This document shows, in pieces, positions 1-7,840 of a stretch of 32,145 nt of DNA. Numbering within the stretch: the first letter of the stretch is position 1; each line of letters opens with the position of its first letter. Source of the stretch: Verrucomicrobiales bacterium (GTDB lineage: Bacteria > Verrucomicrobiota > Verrucomicrobiia > Limisphaerales > UBA11320). Made by a program: the position numbers and the translations under genes. Location of the stretch: NCBI GenBank assembly GCA_016793885.1, contig JAEUHE010000271.1:1-32145 (forward strand). Direction: 5' to 3'. The notes below the pieces were generated by a model, which saw nothing but the letters and a program-made list of their open reading frames with translations, was not told the DNA's origin and ran no database searches.

Positions 1-26
1 GCCCGTTATGCAGCTTAATAAACTCC

Positions 27-118
27 GTCACTGTTTGGGGACTCGATACGTCGAGGTGCTTAGTTGAGTTTTTCATGTAATACCGCTAGCACACCTCAAA
101 CAGTGACTTTGCTCAACT
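27..118. repeat. Nested imperfect inverted repeats at the left edge
   Basis: Two overlapping pairs of inverted arms are visible. GTCACTGTTTG at 27-37 pairs with CAAACAGTGAC at 97-107, and AGTTGAG at 62-68 pairs with CTCAACT at 112-118. A shorter pair, GAGGTG at 53-58 and CACCTC at 92-97, fits inside the first. The stretch can therefore form alternative hairpins. It lies downstream of the tatC stop codon. It could be the end of a mobile element or a terminator-like structure for a gene to the left. The window starts too close to tell. Confidence 0.45.
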
Positions 119-130
119 GCATGGATTGGG

Positions 131-296
131 CTTCAGGCGGAGGGGGCACCGAACTGTCATTGGACGCGGGAACCTGCTGAAGCAGGAACTCCATGCTCCC
201 AGGCGTCCGCCCCCCGTACCGAGTTCCGCCTTCAGGCGGAGGGGACACCGATGTGACATTGGACGCGGGAACCTGCTGAAGCAGGAATTCCATGCA
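131..296. repeat. Two-copy tandem repeat, period 99 bp, with internal palindrome
   Basis: A unit beginning CTTCAGGCGGAGGGG starts at 131 and again at 230, exactly 99 bp later. The first 67 bases of both units are nearly identical. Both contain the perfect 6-bp-stem palindrome CCTGCTGAAGCAGG (173-186 and 272-285). A third, shorter piece (CCTTCAGGTGCC) follows near 310. No convincing gene is present. The open frames crossing it simply reflect the repeat and the antisense of tatC. It lies directly downstream of tatC, so it could affect transcript ends, but no T-tract is seen. Confidence 0.75.
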
Positions 297-359
297 CCGA
301 GACGTCCGCCTTCAGGTGCCCCGCCCTGGGATGGCTCTCTGTTAGTTAGATGGCCATCC

Positions 360-1379
360 CTAGGCGCGGGTCTCGCGGAGCGCCTTCTTAGCGTCGCCTC
401 GCGCCCAGAACCAAGCGATAATCACGCTGATTTCATAGAGCAGATGCAACGGAGCGGCAAACAGCAGCATCGTGAACGGATCGCCGGAAGGAGTCACCAC
501 CGCGCCAATCACCAAATTGATCACAAAGGCGTAGGCCCGGAAGTTCGAGAGCTTCTTGTAGTCCAGCAGACCAATCTTCACCAGCACCAGGATCACCACC
601 GGGATCTCAAAACAGATGCCCATACCGAGGAGGAACTTGGTCACAAAGCTGATGTAATCCTCCGCCCGCCATTCGTCGGCGGCAAACCCCATCCAGACCG
701 CAATATCGACCGAGGCCATCAACGCGACACCCGTCACTACAAAGTACGCGAACAGGACACCCAAAATGAACAACCCGGCCCCAAATCCCACCGCTTGATA
801 GAGGATCTTCTTCTCGTGAACGTGCAGTGCCGGCAGGACAAACTGCCCCACAAAAAGAATGACCAGTGGAGCGGAAAGAATCAGTCCGCCGAACAAGGCC
901 AATTTCAGCATCACCATGACGGGAGCCATCGGTCCAAACATCTTCAACCTCGGGGCTGTGGAGGGAACGAAGGGCACGACATCAGGTTGCAAGGTCAGAA
1001 GCCAGTTGCTGCCGATCAGACTCGGGACGAGATTGAGTGAGGCAACACGGTTGCTTCCCGTGTTATTGGTAATCCCGAGCACCGAAGCCGGAAGGACTCC
1101 CACCTGATTGGTTCCGAGATGAAGGGGAATAAGCTCGGTGTTTGGCTTCTTGGCCATGACTCCAAGCGGATGATTGAGCGGGAATTCCAGGATCGCGGTG
1201 AGATAGTTCGAGCCGATCATACAGACCAGCATCGAAATGAGGATGGTCACTAAGCACTTAATGAGAGTCCATCTCAGGTCCTCAAGGTGCTCGAGAAAGG
1301 ACTTGATTGGCCCCCCACCCTCTTCCTCAGCATACTCGTCAAGCTGGGAAGGAGAAACCTCGTCCCTTTCAGAATCCAT
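360..1379 (-). CDS. tatC: Sec-independent (Tat) protein translocase subunit TatC, long form
   Basis: TatC is the polytopic inner-membrane receptor that binds twin-arginine signal peptides and recruits TatA to export folded proteins. The N-terminal family signature FLEHLEDLR is at residues 28-36. Membrane segments follow at about 37-57 and 156-180. The cytoplasmic motif LPALHVHEKK (182-191) puts Phe180 and Glu189 at the positions of E. coli Phe94 and Glu103. Later segments include GICFEIPVVILVL and the VTPSGDPFT signature. At 339 aa it is about 80 residues longer than E. coli TatC. Most of the excess is in the first periplasmic loop (about 58-155), plus an acidic N-terminal tail. It lies 22 bp after the first-listed tatA on the same strand, so co-transcription is likely. 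Confidence 0.95.
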   Translation of the reverse strand: MDSERDEVSPSQLDEYAEEEGGGPIKSFLEHLEDLRWTLIKCLVTILISMLVCMIGSNYLTAILEFPLNHPLGVMAKKPNTELIPLHLGTNQVGVLPASVLGITNNTGSNRVASLNLVPSLIGSNWLLTLQPDVVPFVPSTAPRLKMFGPMAPVMVMLKLALFGGLILSAPLVILFVGQFVLPALHVHEKKILYQAVGFGAGLFILGVLFAYFVVTGVALMASVDIAVWMGFAADEWRAEDYISFVTKFLLGMGICFEIPVVILVLVKIGLLDYKKLSNFRAYAFVINLVIGAVVTPSGDPFTMLLFAAPLHLLYEISVIIAWFWARGDAKKALRETRA

Positions 1380-1401
1380 GGAGCGTCAGAACCGTGACCG
1401 A

Positions 1402-1659
1402 TTAAACTTTGGGCTGCTCACCAGGGTGATCGGCCGAAGTGCTCTTGGAGACCGTCTCGGCTGGAGGAAGTGTCCGTTTGGGAGGAGGAGGGGGCTCCTC
1501 TTCAATGGCTCGTTGCAAGTCATCCTGAACCTCGCGCGTCGCCTTTTTAAATTCCTTGATGCCGCTGCCCAGCCCCTTGGCCAGTTCAGGGATCTTCTTG
1601 GCTCCAAAAAGAACCAAGACCACTACCAAAATTCCAATAATTTCAGGCCAGCCTAACAT
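1402..1659 (-). CDS. tatA: TatA/TatE-family twin-arginine translocase pore subunit (85 aa)
   Basis: TatA oligomerises next to TatC to form the transport path. The protein begins [19 protein letters not shown], a single membrane helix, followed by the hinge and amphipathic helix [20 protein letters not shown] (the typical FG-x-KKLPEL motif), then a proline-rich charged tail containing [13 protein letters not shown]. Length and layout are normal for TatA. The start is supported by alignment of its first residues with those of the neighbouring tatA copy. It sits just upstream of tatC. A TatB-like role cannot be excluded, because one of two TatA copies may serve that function where tatB is absent. 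Confidence 0.93.
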   Translation of the reverse strand: MLGWPEIIGILVVVLVLFGAKKIPELAKGLGSGIKEFKKATREVQDDLQRAIEEEPPPPPKRTLPPAETVSKSTSADHPGEQPKV

Positions 1660-1935
1660 AAATCAATCCAGTTTACTTGAGCCATCACCTCGTGCAAAAG
1701 CTCGAACAGAGTTCTTACGGACGCGCGGAAAACACTAAGCTAGAAGCTCCGAACAAAAAATCAAGAGAGCCGGACCCCCAGGGCTTTCCAACCCAGGATT
1801 TGAGTTCAGATCTTTGATCGAGCGGACGTCCCCTCAACGCTTCAGCTTCCCGGCTCTGGTTAATGGAAATCAGCTCACTCAGAAAGCCTCGAAGCAGCTC
1901 CTCCAAGCAAGGCTATCCAGAGCCTGCACTCCTAA

Positions 1936-2100
1936 CTACTCCGGAGTCTCTTCGCGCGTGGCTTTCTTGAACTCCTTGATGCCGCTGCCCAGCCCCTTCA
2001 TGAGATCGGGAAGCTTCTTGGCCCCAAAAAGAATCATCACCACCACCAGGAGAGCGATAATCTCTGGCCAACCGAGGAGAGCCAACATGCAAGTGTTCAT
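1936..2100 (-). CDS. tatA: Second, very short TatA-family protein (54 aa)
   Basis: Reading the minus strand from ATG at 2100 gives a 54-residue protein with the TatA layout. It has a [16 protein letters not shown] membrane helix, then [19 protein letters not shown] as hinge and amphipathic helix, and a very short acidic tail ending REETPE before TAG. It is nearly the minimal TatA core. A second in-frame ATG at 2088 (MLALLGWPE) aligns better with the start of the other copy, and neither start has an obvious ribosome site. Nucleotide similarity to 1402-1659 is high through the core, for example TTGATGCCGCTGCCCAGCCC in both. This indicates a tandem duplication. It lies between pal and the longer tatA, all on one strand. 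Confidence 0.9.
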   Translation of the reverse strand: MNTCMLALLGWPEIIALLVVVMILFGAKKLPDLMKGLGSGIKEFKKATREETPE

Positions 2101-2155
2101 ATCAGTAACTTAACCTAGGCGATTGAACCCAGGTAGTAAAGCGAGGTTTTGACGT

Positions 2156-2179
2156 CGCTGAAGCACGCCCGCTTCAGCG
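2156..2179 (-). terminator. Stem-loop just downstream of pal
   Basis: CGCTGAAGC (2156-2164) and GCTTCAGCG (2171-2179) form a perfect 9-bp stem with a 6-base loop, starting 6 bases past the pal stop codon. There is no T-tract on the minus strand. It may therefore reduce or process the transcript between the tol-pal genes and the tat genes rather than end it completely. Confidence 0.55.
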
Positions 2180-2185
2180 AATCGC

Positions 2186-2848
2186 TCATTTCGGCGTCAG
2201 CAGCACAAAATCACCGCGACGATTCTTGCTCCAGGCCGTCTCGTCGTGCCCCGGGTCTACCGGCTTATCCTCACCAAAACTGATCGTCCGAATCCGTTCA
2301 GCCCCAACGCCCTCCCGTACCAAATACTCCCGAATAGACTGCGCGCGTTTCTCTCCCAGCGAGCGATTATACTCCTCGGTGCCCCGCTCGTCGCAGTGGC
2401 CATCGATTTCCATCAGGTGAGTCGTATTGGCCCTCAGGTGGGCCGCCACGGTCTTAATCTTTTCAATCTCGTTCGGCTTGATGGTGTACTTATCGAAGTC
2501 AAAGTAGACAGTCTGGGCAGCGAACTTGGATTCGTCGCGGTTAACCCGGTCAGGGCCAAAAGGATCCAGTCCGGATCCCGTAGGATCGCTCACCACGCCT
2601 CCATCCGTCACCGGCTGGATGGGACTCAATCCAGACCCGTCGCCACCGGGGCGAATGGGAGCAACACCCAAATCCCCTGGCCCGCCCGTGCGGGGAGTCG
2701 TGGGACGCAGGCCTTCCTCGGAAACATTTCCGGTCCGCCCAGGGAGTACAGTTCCCCAACGAGGCCGAGTTTTGCAAGCGGTGGTGCTGATTGCAATGAC
2801 CAGAATTACCGGCAGCAGCCGGGCAAACATTGAAACGTTCTTTTTCAT
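2186..2848 (-). CDS. pal: Peptidoglycan-associated lipoprotein Pal (OmpA-like)
   Basis: Pal is an outer-membrane lipoprotein that binds peptidoglycan and TolB. Residues 1-24 are a lipoprotein signal with Cys25 in a TTAC context. Residues 26-110 are a Gly/Pro-rich linker. The OmpA-like domain spans about 112-218, with the start signature VYFDFDKYTI. The diaminopimelate-binding loop is GHCDERGTEEYN, and NRSLGEKRAQ is the conserved helix. At 220 aa it is slightly longer than E. coli Pal (173 aa) because of the linker. It is the last gene of the tolQRAB-pal order, with a 21-bp gap after tolB. Confidence 0.95.
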   Translation of the reverse strand: MKKNVSMFARLLPVILVIAISTTACKTRPRWGTVLPGRTGNVSEEGLRPTTPRTGGPGDLGVAPIRPGGDGSGLSPIQPVTDGGVVSDPTGSGLDPFGPDRVNRDESKFAAQTVYFDFDKYTIKPNEIEKIKTVAAHLRANTTHLMEIDGHCDERGTEEYNRSLGEKRAQSIREYLVREGVGAERIRTISFGEDKPVDPGHDETAWSKNRRGDFVLLTPK

Positions 2849-2869
2849 GCCAAAGGTGAAGATGAGAGC

Positions 2870-4048
2870 TTATCGAGACCAACTCGGTTGCGAGGTGCTC
2901 TCCCATATGCGCGCGACATCCTTGACCCGTTTACTAGAAGCGTCAAGTAGAGAGAGCACTCGATTGTTGTTTTGACGGCGCACGAAAGCGATGGCTCGTG
3001 AGTTCGGAGCCCAGCTGGGATCCTCACCCGACTCCAGAATCACGGGATCCCCACCCGAAGTGAGCACAATGCAGATCCGAAAACTCCCGGCTTGGGAGGT
3101 AAAGGCGATCCACTTGCCGTCCGGTGACCAGTCCGGCTCGGTGCAGTTAGACACCCCACTGGTGTTAATCTGGCGCGGGCTCCCCCCTTGGGCAGCGATC
3201 CGATACAGCCGGTTGGCCCCGCTTGCCTTGGAGACATAGCAAATCTCACGGCTATCCGGCGACCAGCAGGGGGAAGATTCTTCCTCCCGGGTCGTGGTCA
3301 ATCGCCGAACATTCCCGCCGTTGATGTCGCTGACATACACATCCGGATTTCCCCCCTTACTCAGAATCATTGCCAGGTACTGCCCATTGGGTGACACGGC
3401 CGCACTCGTGTTTAAGCCCATGTAGCGGGCAACCGGTTTCCGGTATCCTGTAGTCAATTGATGCGAGAAAATGTCCGGATTACCCAACTTGTAGGAAGTA
3501 TAGAACAGCATGTCGCGACCAGCCCAACACGGTGCCGCCGCAATGGTTTTGTCCTGGGTGACCTGCTGGGCATTCTGCCCATCGAAGTCGGCAATGAAGA
3601 TCTCCCGAGCGGTCCCGCGCTGGGCTTTGAAGGCAATCTTGGTCTGCGCAATCCCGGGTCCACGCCCCAAGGCGACCGCAATGGCATCCGCCAACGCATG
3701 GGTCTGCGATCGGGTGTTGCCTCCGCGAAAGGCCTGACGCATCAAGTAGTTCTTGTTGATTTTGTCCATCAACAAGCCTTCCACCTGCCCACCCGCGTTC
3801 TTCCCGGTCAGGATGTAGTTGGCCTGGCTTTCCGAAACGGCATCCACCCCCATGAACAACAGGTCATTGCGCAACACCGAGTCCACTTCCGGGGGATAAC
3901 CCGAAATGTGAATGGGGATCGCTTTGGGGAAGCCCATGGGATCGAACTCCTGTCGGATGACAATCTTCTCTTGCGCGACGGCGTGCAATCCCTGCACAGC
4001 GAGGGTCCACAGCACCAGGAGGAAAGGGTTCTTAAACAAGGAGTTCAT
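2870..4048 (-). CDS. tolB: Tol-Pal system beta-propeller protein TolB
   Basis: TolB is a periplasmic protein that connects Pal with the inner-membrane TolQRA complex. It has a signal peptide (about 1-25), an N-terminal alpha/beta domain (to about 140) and then repeated WD40-like PD40 blades. Each blade carries the W(S/A)PDG-type motif, for example CWSPDSREICYVS, DWSPDGKWIAFTS and SWAPNSRAIAFVR. The 392-aa length is close to the usual TolB length of about 430. Its ATG overlaps the tolA stop by four bases (ATGA), which implies coupled translation. Residues at the extreme N-terminus of the mature protein (EKIVIRQEF) would be the TolA-contact strand by analogy with the family. Confidence 0.94.
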   Translation of the reverse strand: MNSLFKNPFLLVLWTLAVQGLHAVAQEKIVIRQEFDPMGFPKAIPIHISGYPPEVDSVLRNDLLFMGVDAVSESQANYILTGKNAGGQVEGLLMDKINKNYLMRQAFRGGNTRSQTHALADAIAVALGRGPGIAQTKIAFKAQRGTAREIFIADFDGQNAQQVTQDKTIAAAPCWAGRDMLFYTSYKLGNPDIFSHQLTTGYRKPVARYMGLNTSAAVSPNGQYLAMILSKGGNPDVYVSDINGGNVRRLTTTREEESSPCWSPDSREICYVSKASGANRLYRIAAQGGSPRQINTSGVSNCTEPDWSPDGKWIAFTSQAGSFRICIVLTSGGDPVILESGEDPSWAPNSRAIAFVRRQNNNRVLSLLDASSKRVKDVARIWESTSQPSWSR

Positions 4049-5094
4049 CCAGATCTTCGTTTCGCTTGGAGGTTAAATTCGATGACAAAAGTTCGTTGTT
4101 CGTCGCGGGCATTTTCCGGAAACGGGGGGAGTTGCTTCACATCCCGAAGCACTGACTCGATCGACCGATCCATGGCGCTTAACCCTGAGCGACGAGTGAT
4201 ACGCGCGTTGAGAATGGTGCCGTTTCGCAGAACGGTCACGGAAATTTCGGCCTTTCGATCATCTTCGTTGAGGGTGGCCGCAACCCGCCAGGCCGCCTCA
4301 TAGCGTTGTTTGACGGTTAAAGCGTAGTTCCCATAGGCCTGCCCTCCCGGCCCGCCCACATCGATTTTGACCCCTTTATCGGTGGAGAACCCGGTGCCCA
4401 GGGTCTGCAGACTGGACTCCAGAGCGGTCCGCCGCTGCTCCGCCGCGGCTTTGGCCCGGCCATAAGCTTCCTCTTGCGCTTTCCGCTCCGCTTCCGCCAC
4501 AGCGGCCGCCCTCTTCTCGGCCTCTCGCTGCTTGCGCTTCGCGTCGTCATTCGACCGCGTGATGACTTTGGTGAGGTCGATCTCCGGCTGAGAATTCTTC
4601 AGGGTCGGCTTCGTTGACTCCGCAGGTTCTGGCGTGACCTTGGGCTTATCCAACTTGGGATCTGGCTTGATCTCTGGCTTCGTGGCGACCTTGGTTTCTA
4701 TGCGCTTGGGTGGCGTGGGACGCGGTTTGGTCACCGGAGGCGTCTCCACCTTTTCGAGCTTCGGCGGATCCACCGGCTCAACCGGGGGCGGAGGAGCGAC
4801 GGGTTGAGGAATGGAAGTCGTGGAAACAGGCGGAGCGAGCTCCTCTTGAGGTGGCACCGCTATCGGGGGACTGGAGCCGGCGGCGGCCTCGCTCTCATCT
4901 TGAGGCAATTTTGGGTTCCCCCCGCCGCCCGCCAGCATCTCGTCGATCAAGATCGACGGCATGAATTTCATCTTGGGCAGGCTGTCGGTAGGAGGCTTGC
5001 TTAGGAAAAACGCCGAACCAAAGGCAAAGATCACGAACAGCAGGAGGTGCGCTCCTGAGGACGCGATCAGGCACTTTTGGTGGGATCGATTCAC
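4045..5094 (-). CDS. tolA: TolA/TonB-type energy-transducing protein
   Basis: This is an inner-membrane-anchored protein expected to span the periplasm and pass proton-motive-force energy from TolQR to TolB/Pal. One N-terminal membrane helix is at about 12-32. A Pro/Glu/Lys-rich extended region occupies about 65-175, and an Ala/Lys/Glu/Arg-rich helical stretch about 183-230. The C-terminal TonB/TolA-like domain (about 255-345) contains YEAAWRVAATLNEDDRKAEI and ISVTVLRNGTILNARI. The helical middle is much shorter than in E. coli TolA. By sequence it could be called TonB-family, but its position between tolR and tolB argues for TolA. It starts 7 bp after the tolR stop. Confidence 0.88.
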   Translation of the reverse strand: MNRSHQKCLIASSGAHLLLFVIFAFGSAFFLSKPPTDSLPKMKFMPSILIDEMLAGGGGNPKLPQDESEAAAGSSPPIAVPPQEELAPPVSTTSIPQPVAPPPPVEPVDPPKLEKVETPPVTKPRPTPPKRIETKVATKPEIKPDPKLDKPKVTPEPAESTKPTLKNSQPEIDLTKVITRSNDDAKRKQREAEKRAAAVAEAERKAQEEAYGRAKAAAEQRRTALESSLQTLGTGFSTDKGVKIDVGGPGGQAYGNYALTVKQRYEAAWRVAATLNEDDRKAEISVTVLRNGTILNARITRRSGLSAMDRSIESVLRDVKQLPPFPENARDEQRTFVIEFNLQAKRRSG

Positions 5095-5101
5095 AGCAGC
5101 T

Positions 5102-5521
5102 CTAGGGTTTTCCCGTCGGAGAGGTCCGCAAGGAAACTTGCGTGATCCCCCGGATCTCCAGTTTGTTCAATAAAGCGGCCAAGTGTTTGTAAGGGCCGTT
5201 TTCATCATAGCGGATATAGACCACCATTTTCGGATTTTTTCGATAGGCCTGCACCAATTCCTGCTCCACCTGAGCCAGGTTCATGGGGCGCGATCCAAAC
5301 ACGTAGCGGCCCTGGGGACTGATATCGACCGTCTTGATGTCGGACTTCTCGAAGGGCTTGTCCTTGGCGCCCCCCGAGGGCAGCTGCAGATCCAGCCCCT
5401 GCTCCAGCAGCGGGGTGGTGATGACAAAGATGATCAGCAGCACGAAAGCCAGGTCGAGCAGCGGGGTGATGTTGATGTCATTCAACGTCACCAGCGAATT
5501 GCGTTGGGAGAATCGTCTCAT
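5102..5521 (-). CDS. tolR: Biopolymer transport protein TolR/ExbD
   Basis: TolR is a bitopic inner-membrane subunit of the proton-driven TolQR motor. The N-terminus has the signature DINITPLLDLAFVLLIIFVI. Asp23 in the membrane helix is the conserved proton-carrying residue. A periplasmic domain with VVYIRYDENGPYKHLAALL follows. The 139-aa length is typical. It lies between tolQ (59-bp gap) and tolA (7-bp gap). ExbD and TolR cannot be separated by motif alone. The tolB and pal genes downstream decide for TolR. Confidence 0.93.
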   Translation of the reverse strand: MRRFSQRNSLVTLNDINITPLLDLAFVLLIIFVITTPLLEQGLDLQLPSGGAKDKPFEKSDIKTVDISPQGRYVFGSRPMNLAQVEQELVQAYRKNPKMVVYIRYDENGPYKHLAALLNKLEIRGITQVSLRTSPTGKP

Positions 5522-5580
5522 TTAAGGGCTGTCTCAATTATCGCATCACAGAAGATGCCTGCACTCCGCCTGCCGCCCGT

Positions 5581-6291
5581 CTAGTCATCCAACAAGTATT
5601 CGGTCTCGATCTTGGACGTGAGCTCCTGGGCGAAGTTATCCAACTCCACCGTGGCCACCCGCAAATTATGCACCAGCCAGTTGTAACCAAACATCGACGG
5701 AATAGCGACCAGCAGCCCCGCCACCGTGGTGACCAAGGCCGCCGCCACACCCGGTGCCATTGTCGCCAGATCCGCTTTTCCCGCCATCGCCACATAGCTA
5801 AAGGCGCTCATCACACCCCAAACCGTCCCCAGCAAACCAAGGAAAGGCGCCCCGCTAACCGCGATCGCCAAGAGAATTAGACCGGATTCGAGCTTCAAAG
5901 ACTCCCGGGCCACGGAAGATTCCAAAGTTCGCTTCACATGCTCGATCGCCTTCAGGGAGACATGCTTCTTCCGCACCCCTTCCTGAGGGGTCCGCAGCCG
6001 GACTTCCAGCTCCTGACACCCTTGATGATAGACCATGAACAAGGGGCAGTCGGGAACCTCGACCCGACGGTCATACACCTCCAGAACATGCTTCTGACTA
6101 CGAAACTCCTGGTCGAAGAAGTGGTTCAGCTTCCGCGCCCGACGCATCTGCAGCGCCTTGTACGCCATGGTCGACCAGGCGAAGATCGAGAAAAACAACA
6201 AGACCACGATGATCGCCTTGCCTTCCCAAGTGGCTTTTTCCCACACATAGGCGAGGTCATTCGCGGCCAACAAAAAAATAGAAGCGTGCAT
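5581..6291 (-). CDS. tolQ: Biopolymer transport protein TolQ/ExbB (MotA/TolQ/ExbB proton channel)
   Basis: TolQ is the polytopic inner-membrane subunit that forms the proton channel with TolR. From ATG at 6291 the protein has 236 aa, a normal family length, with membrane helices at about 25-45, 136-163 and 177-200. The family signature APFLGLLGTVWGVMSAF is at 148-164, and APGVAAALVTTVAGLLVAIP at 179-198. The frame stays open back to 6663, but the extra 124 residues are not TolQ-like and would overlap the divergent gene starting at 6488. The later start is therefore preferred. It is the first gene of the tol-pal-tat block, so the promoter should lie in 6292-6487. Confidence 0.93.
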   Translation of the reverse strand: MHASIFLLAANDLAYVWEKATWEGKAIIVVLLFFSIFAWSTMAYKALQMRRARKLNHFFDQEFRSQKHVLEVYDRRVEVPDCPLFMVYHQGCQELEVRLRTPQEGVRKKHVSLKAIEHVKRTLESSVARESLKLESGLILLAIAVSGAPFLGLLGTVWGVMSAFSYVAMAGKADLATMAPGVAAALVTTVAGLLVAIPSMFGYNWLVHNLRVATVELDNFAQELTSKIETEYLLDD

Positions 6292-6487
6292 TGAGAGATC
6301 GAGCCCGGTGCATCGGGACAGACAGTGTGTAACTGGCCGCGAGCACGGGGTCAAAAAATTTCCAGAGTTAAAAACGAGCGCCACCAGCGGGGAATTCAAA
6401 AGATATGCAGGGGAATGAGGCTGAAGGCACCCTTGGGAATCGCTCCAGGTTTTTGCTAAGTGATTTCCAGTCCCGGCCGATAGGACC

Positions 6488-7813
6488 ATGGTGAATGATG
6501 GCAATTCATTGCTTTCTCGTCGCCAGCTTAGTAAGAACTGCATCCACATGATGCAGCGTTCCTCGTTTCCACGGATGGCAGGGGTTTGGGGCTGTTTTGC
6601 GGCGGGCCTGGCAGGAGTGCCGCTCGCCGGCTGGTCCCAGGAGGCCCTGAGGTCGGCAGTCATTGGCGACCGGTCCTACACCACTCGCTCCGCTCCCCTT
6701 CAGAACCCGGAGGAATACCACATCGCCGGCCCGCTGAGCTATCGGCTCGGGCTCAGTTATTCGCTCGAGTGGATGGACAACGTGTTCCATGCCGACACAA
6801 ATAAGGAGTCGGACTTCGCACACACCCCACAGCTCGATTTTGACGCCCGCTGGCAAATCACCCAAGAATCGATGCTGCATTTCGGCACCGGGATCTCCTA
6901 TCGGAAATACCAGGAGACCGAAGGTCAGGATCGCCTGGGGGTGACCCCCAACTCAGAACTGGCCTGGGATATCCGCGTCAAGGATTGGGTGTTTACCCTC
7001 TACGACCGTTTCAACTACTCCCAAGACGTTATTTCCCAAGGCACGCTGACCGGGATCGCCGCGTTCCCTAGGTTTGAGAACACGGCCGGTGTGCGAGCAT
7101 CCTGGCGCCCCAACGCCTTCGGAGTTCAGCTCGGCTATGGACATGAGAATTACTTCAGCAGCTCCTCTCAATTTACCTACCTGGACCGGACATCCGAACA
7201 GTTTTTCAGTCGCTTTGGCTATAGCTTCGCCGCACAAACCGAGGCGGGTTTGGAGGTCACTGGCGGCTTGGTCAACTACTCGGACACCGTCCAATCGGAT
7301 AACCAAAACGTCAGCGTCGGCCCGTTCGTCAGCTGGCAGGTAACAAAAGCGATCAGCCTCGACCTGCGCGGTGGCTATGTCACTTACGACTTCGACCCGA
7401 GCGATCTCCAAGCCAATCCGCAACAATTGAATTCCTACTACGCCGGGCTGGGCGCCCGCTATCAGATCACCCAGCACATCGTGGACACATTGGACATCAA
7501 CAAAGAGGTCCAGCAGGCTCTGAATCAGGGCGGCCAGTTCATCGAGCAACTGACCATACGAAACGGAATCGGCTGGGCCTTCCACAAGCACGCCACGTTC
7601 GGAGGCGACGTTTTCTATACCCGAGGCAAGGAACCACGCGTCGGATTCGAAGACCGGTATCATCAGCTGGGCTTCGGAACCACGGTCCGTTATGAAATCA
7701 CGGACAACCTGGCACCCAGCCTGCGCTACAGCTACGCCCGAAGGAACTCCAATCAGAGCGGCCGCGACTATGTCGTCAATAGCGTGGTGTTCTCGATCAC
7801 TTACCGATTTTAA
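6488..7813 (+). CDS. Outer-membrane beta-barrel protein (BBP2-like porin)
   Basis: This is a predicted outer-membrane barrel. After a signal peptide cleaved near AGWSQ, the mature protein is a run of alternating aromatic/polar strands such as GYGHENYFSSSSQFTYLD and LGARYQITQHIVDTLDI. It ends in the aromatic-terminal strand VVFSITYRF, the usual BAM recognition end. The layout resembles the putative beta-barrel porin 2 family (PF10082), often found with exopolysaccharide clusters. That fits the Wza-like lipoprotein 27 bp downstream. Start choice is uncertain. ATG 6488 gives a long n-region, while ATG 6548 (MMQRSSF) gives a normal signal peptide. It is divergent from tolQ. Confidence 0.8.
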   Translation: MVNDGNSLLSRRQLSKNCIHMMQRSSFPRMAGVWGCFAAGLAGVPLAGWSQEALRSAVIGDRSYTTRSAPLQNPEEYHIAGPLSYRLGLSYSLEWMDNVFHADTNKESDFAHTPQLDFDARWQITQESMLHFGTGISYRKYQETEGQDRLGVTPNSELAWDIRVKDWVFTLYDRFNYSQDVISQGTLTGIAAFPRFENTAGVRASWRPNAFGVQLGYGHENYFSSSSQFTYLDRTSEQFFSRFGYSFAAQTEAGLEVTGGLVNYSDTVQSDNQNVSVGPFVSWQVTKAISLDLRGGYVTYDFDPSDLQANPQQLNSYYAGLGARYQITQHIVDTLDINKEVQQALNQGGQFIEQLTIRNGIGWAFHKHATFGGDVFYTRGKEPRVGFEDRYHQLGFGTTVRYEITDNLAPSLRYSYARRNSNQSGRDYVVNSVVFSITYRF

Positions 7814-7840
7814 ACTCGAACCCTTCCCACCGAAACGATC

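Noticed and set aside
63..117. Possible integron attC site (GTTGAGT and GCTCAAC match the R-box consensus)
   Set aside because: The boxes are in the wrong order on both strands. attC needs RYYYAAC first and GTTRRRY last. No integrase or cassette is present.
126..1040. Long plus-strand open frame opposite tatC
   Set aside because: It is antisense to a clear TatC. The translation is rich in His, Gln and Arg, with no domain or hydrophobic pattern.
1715..1906. Small minus-strand frame between the two tatA genes
   Set aside because: It starts with TTG, has no ribosome site and shows no recognisable features. It is more likely spacer left by the duplication.
6292..6663. N-terminal extension of TolQ
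   Set aside because: The extra residues lack family similarity and overlap the divergent gene at 6488. The internal ATG at 6291 gives normal TolQ length.
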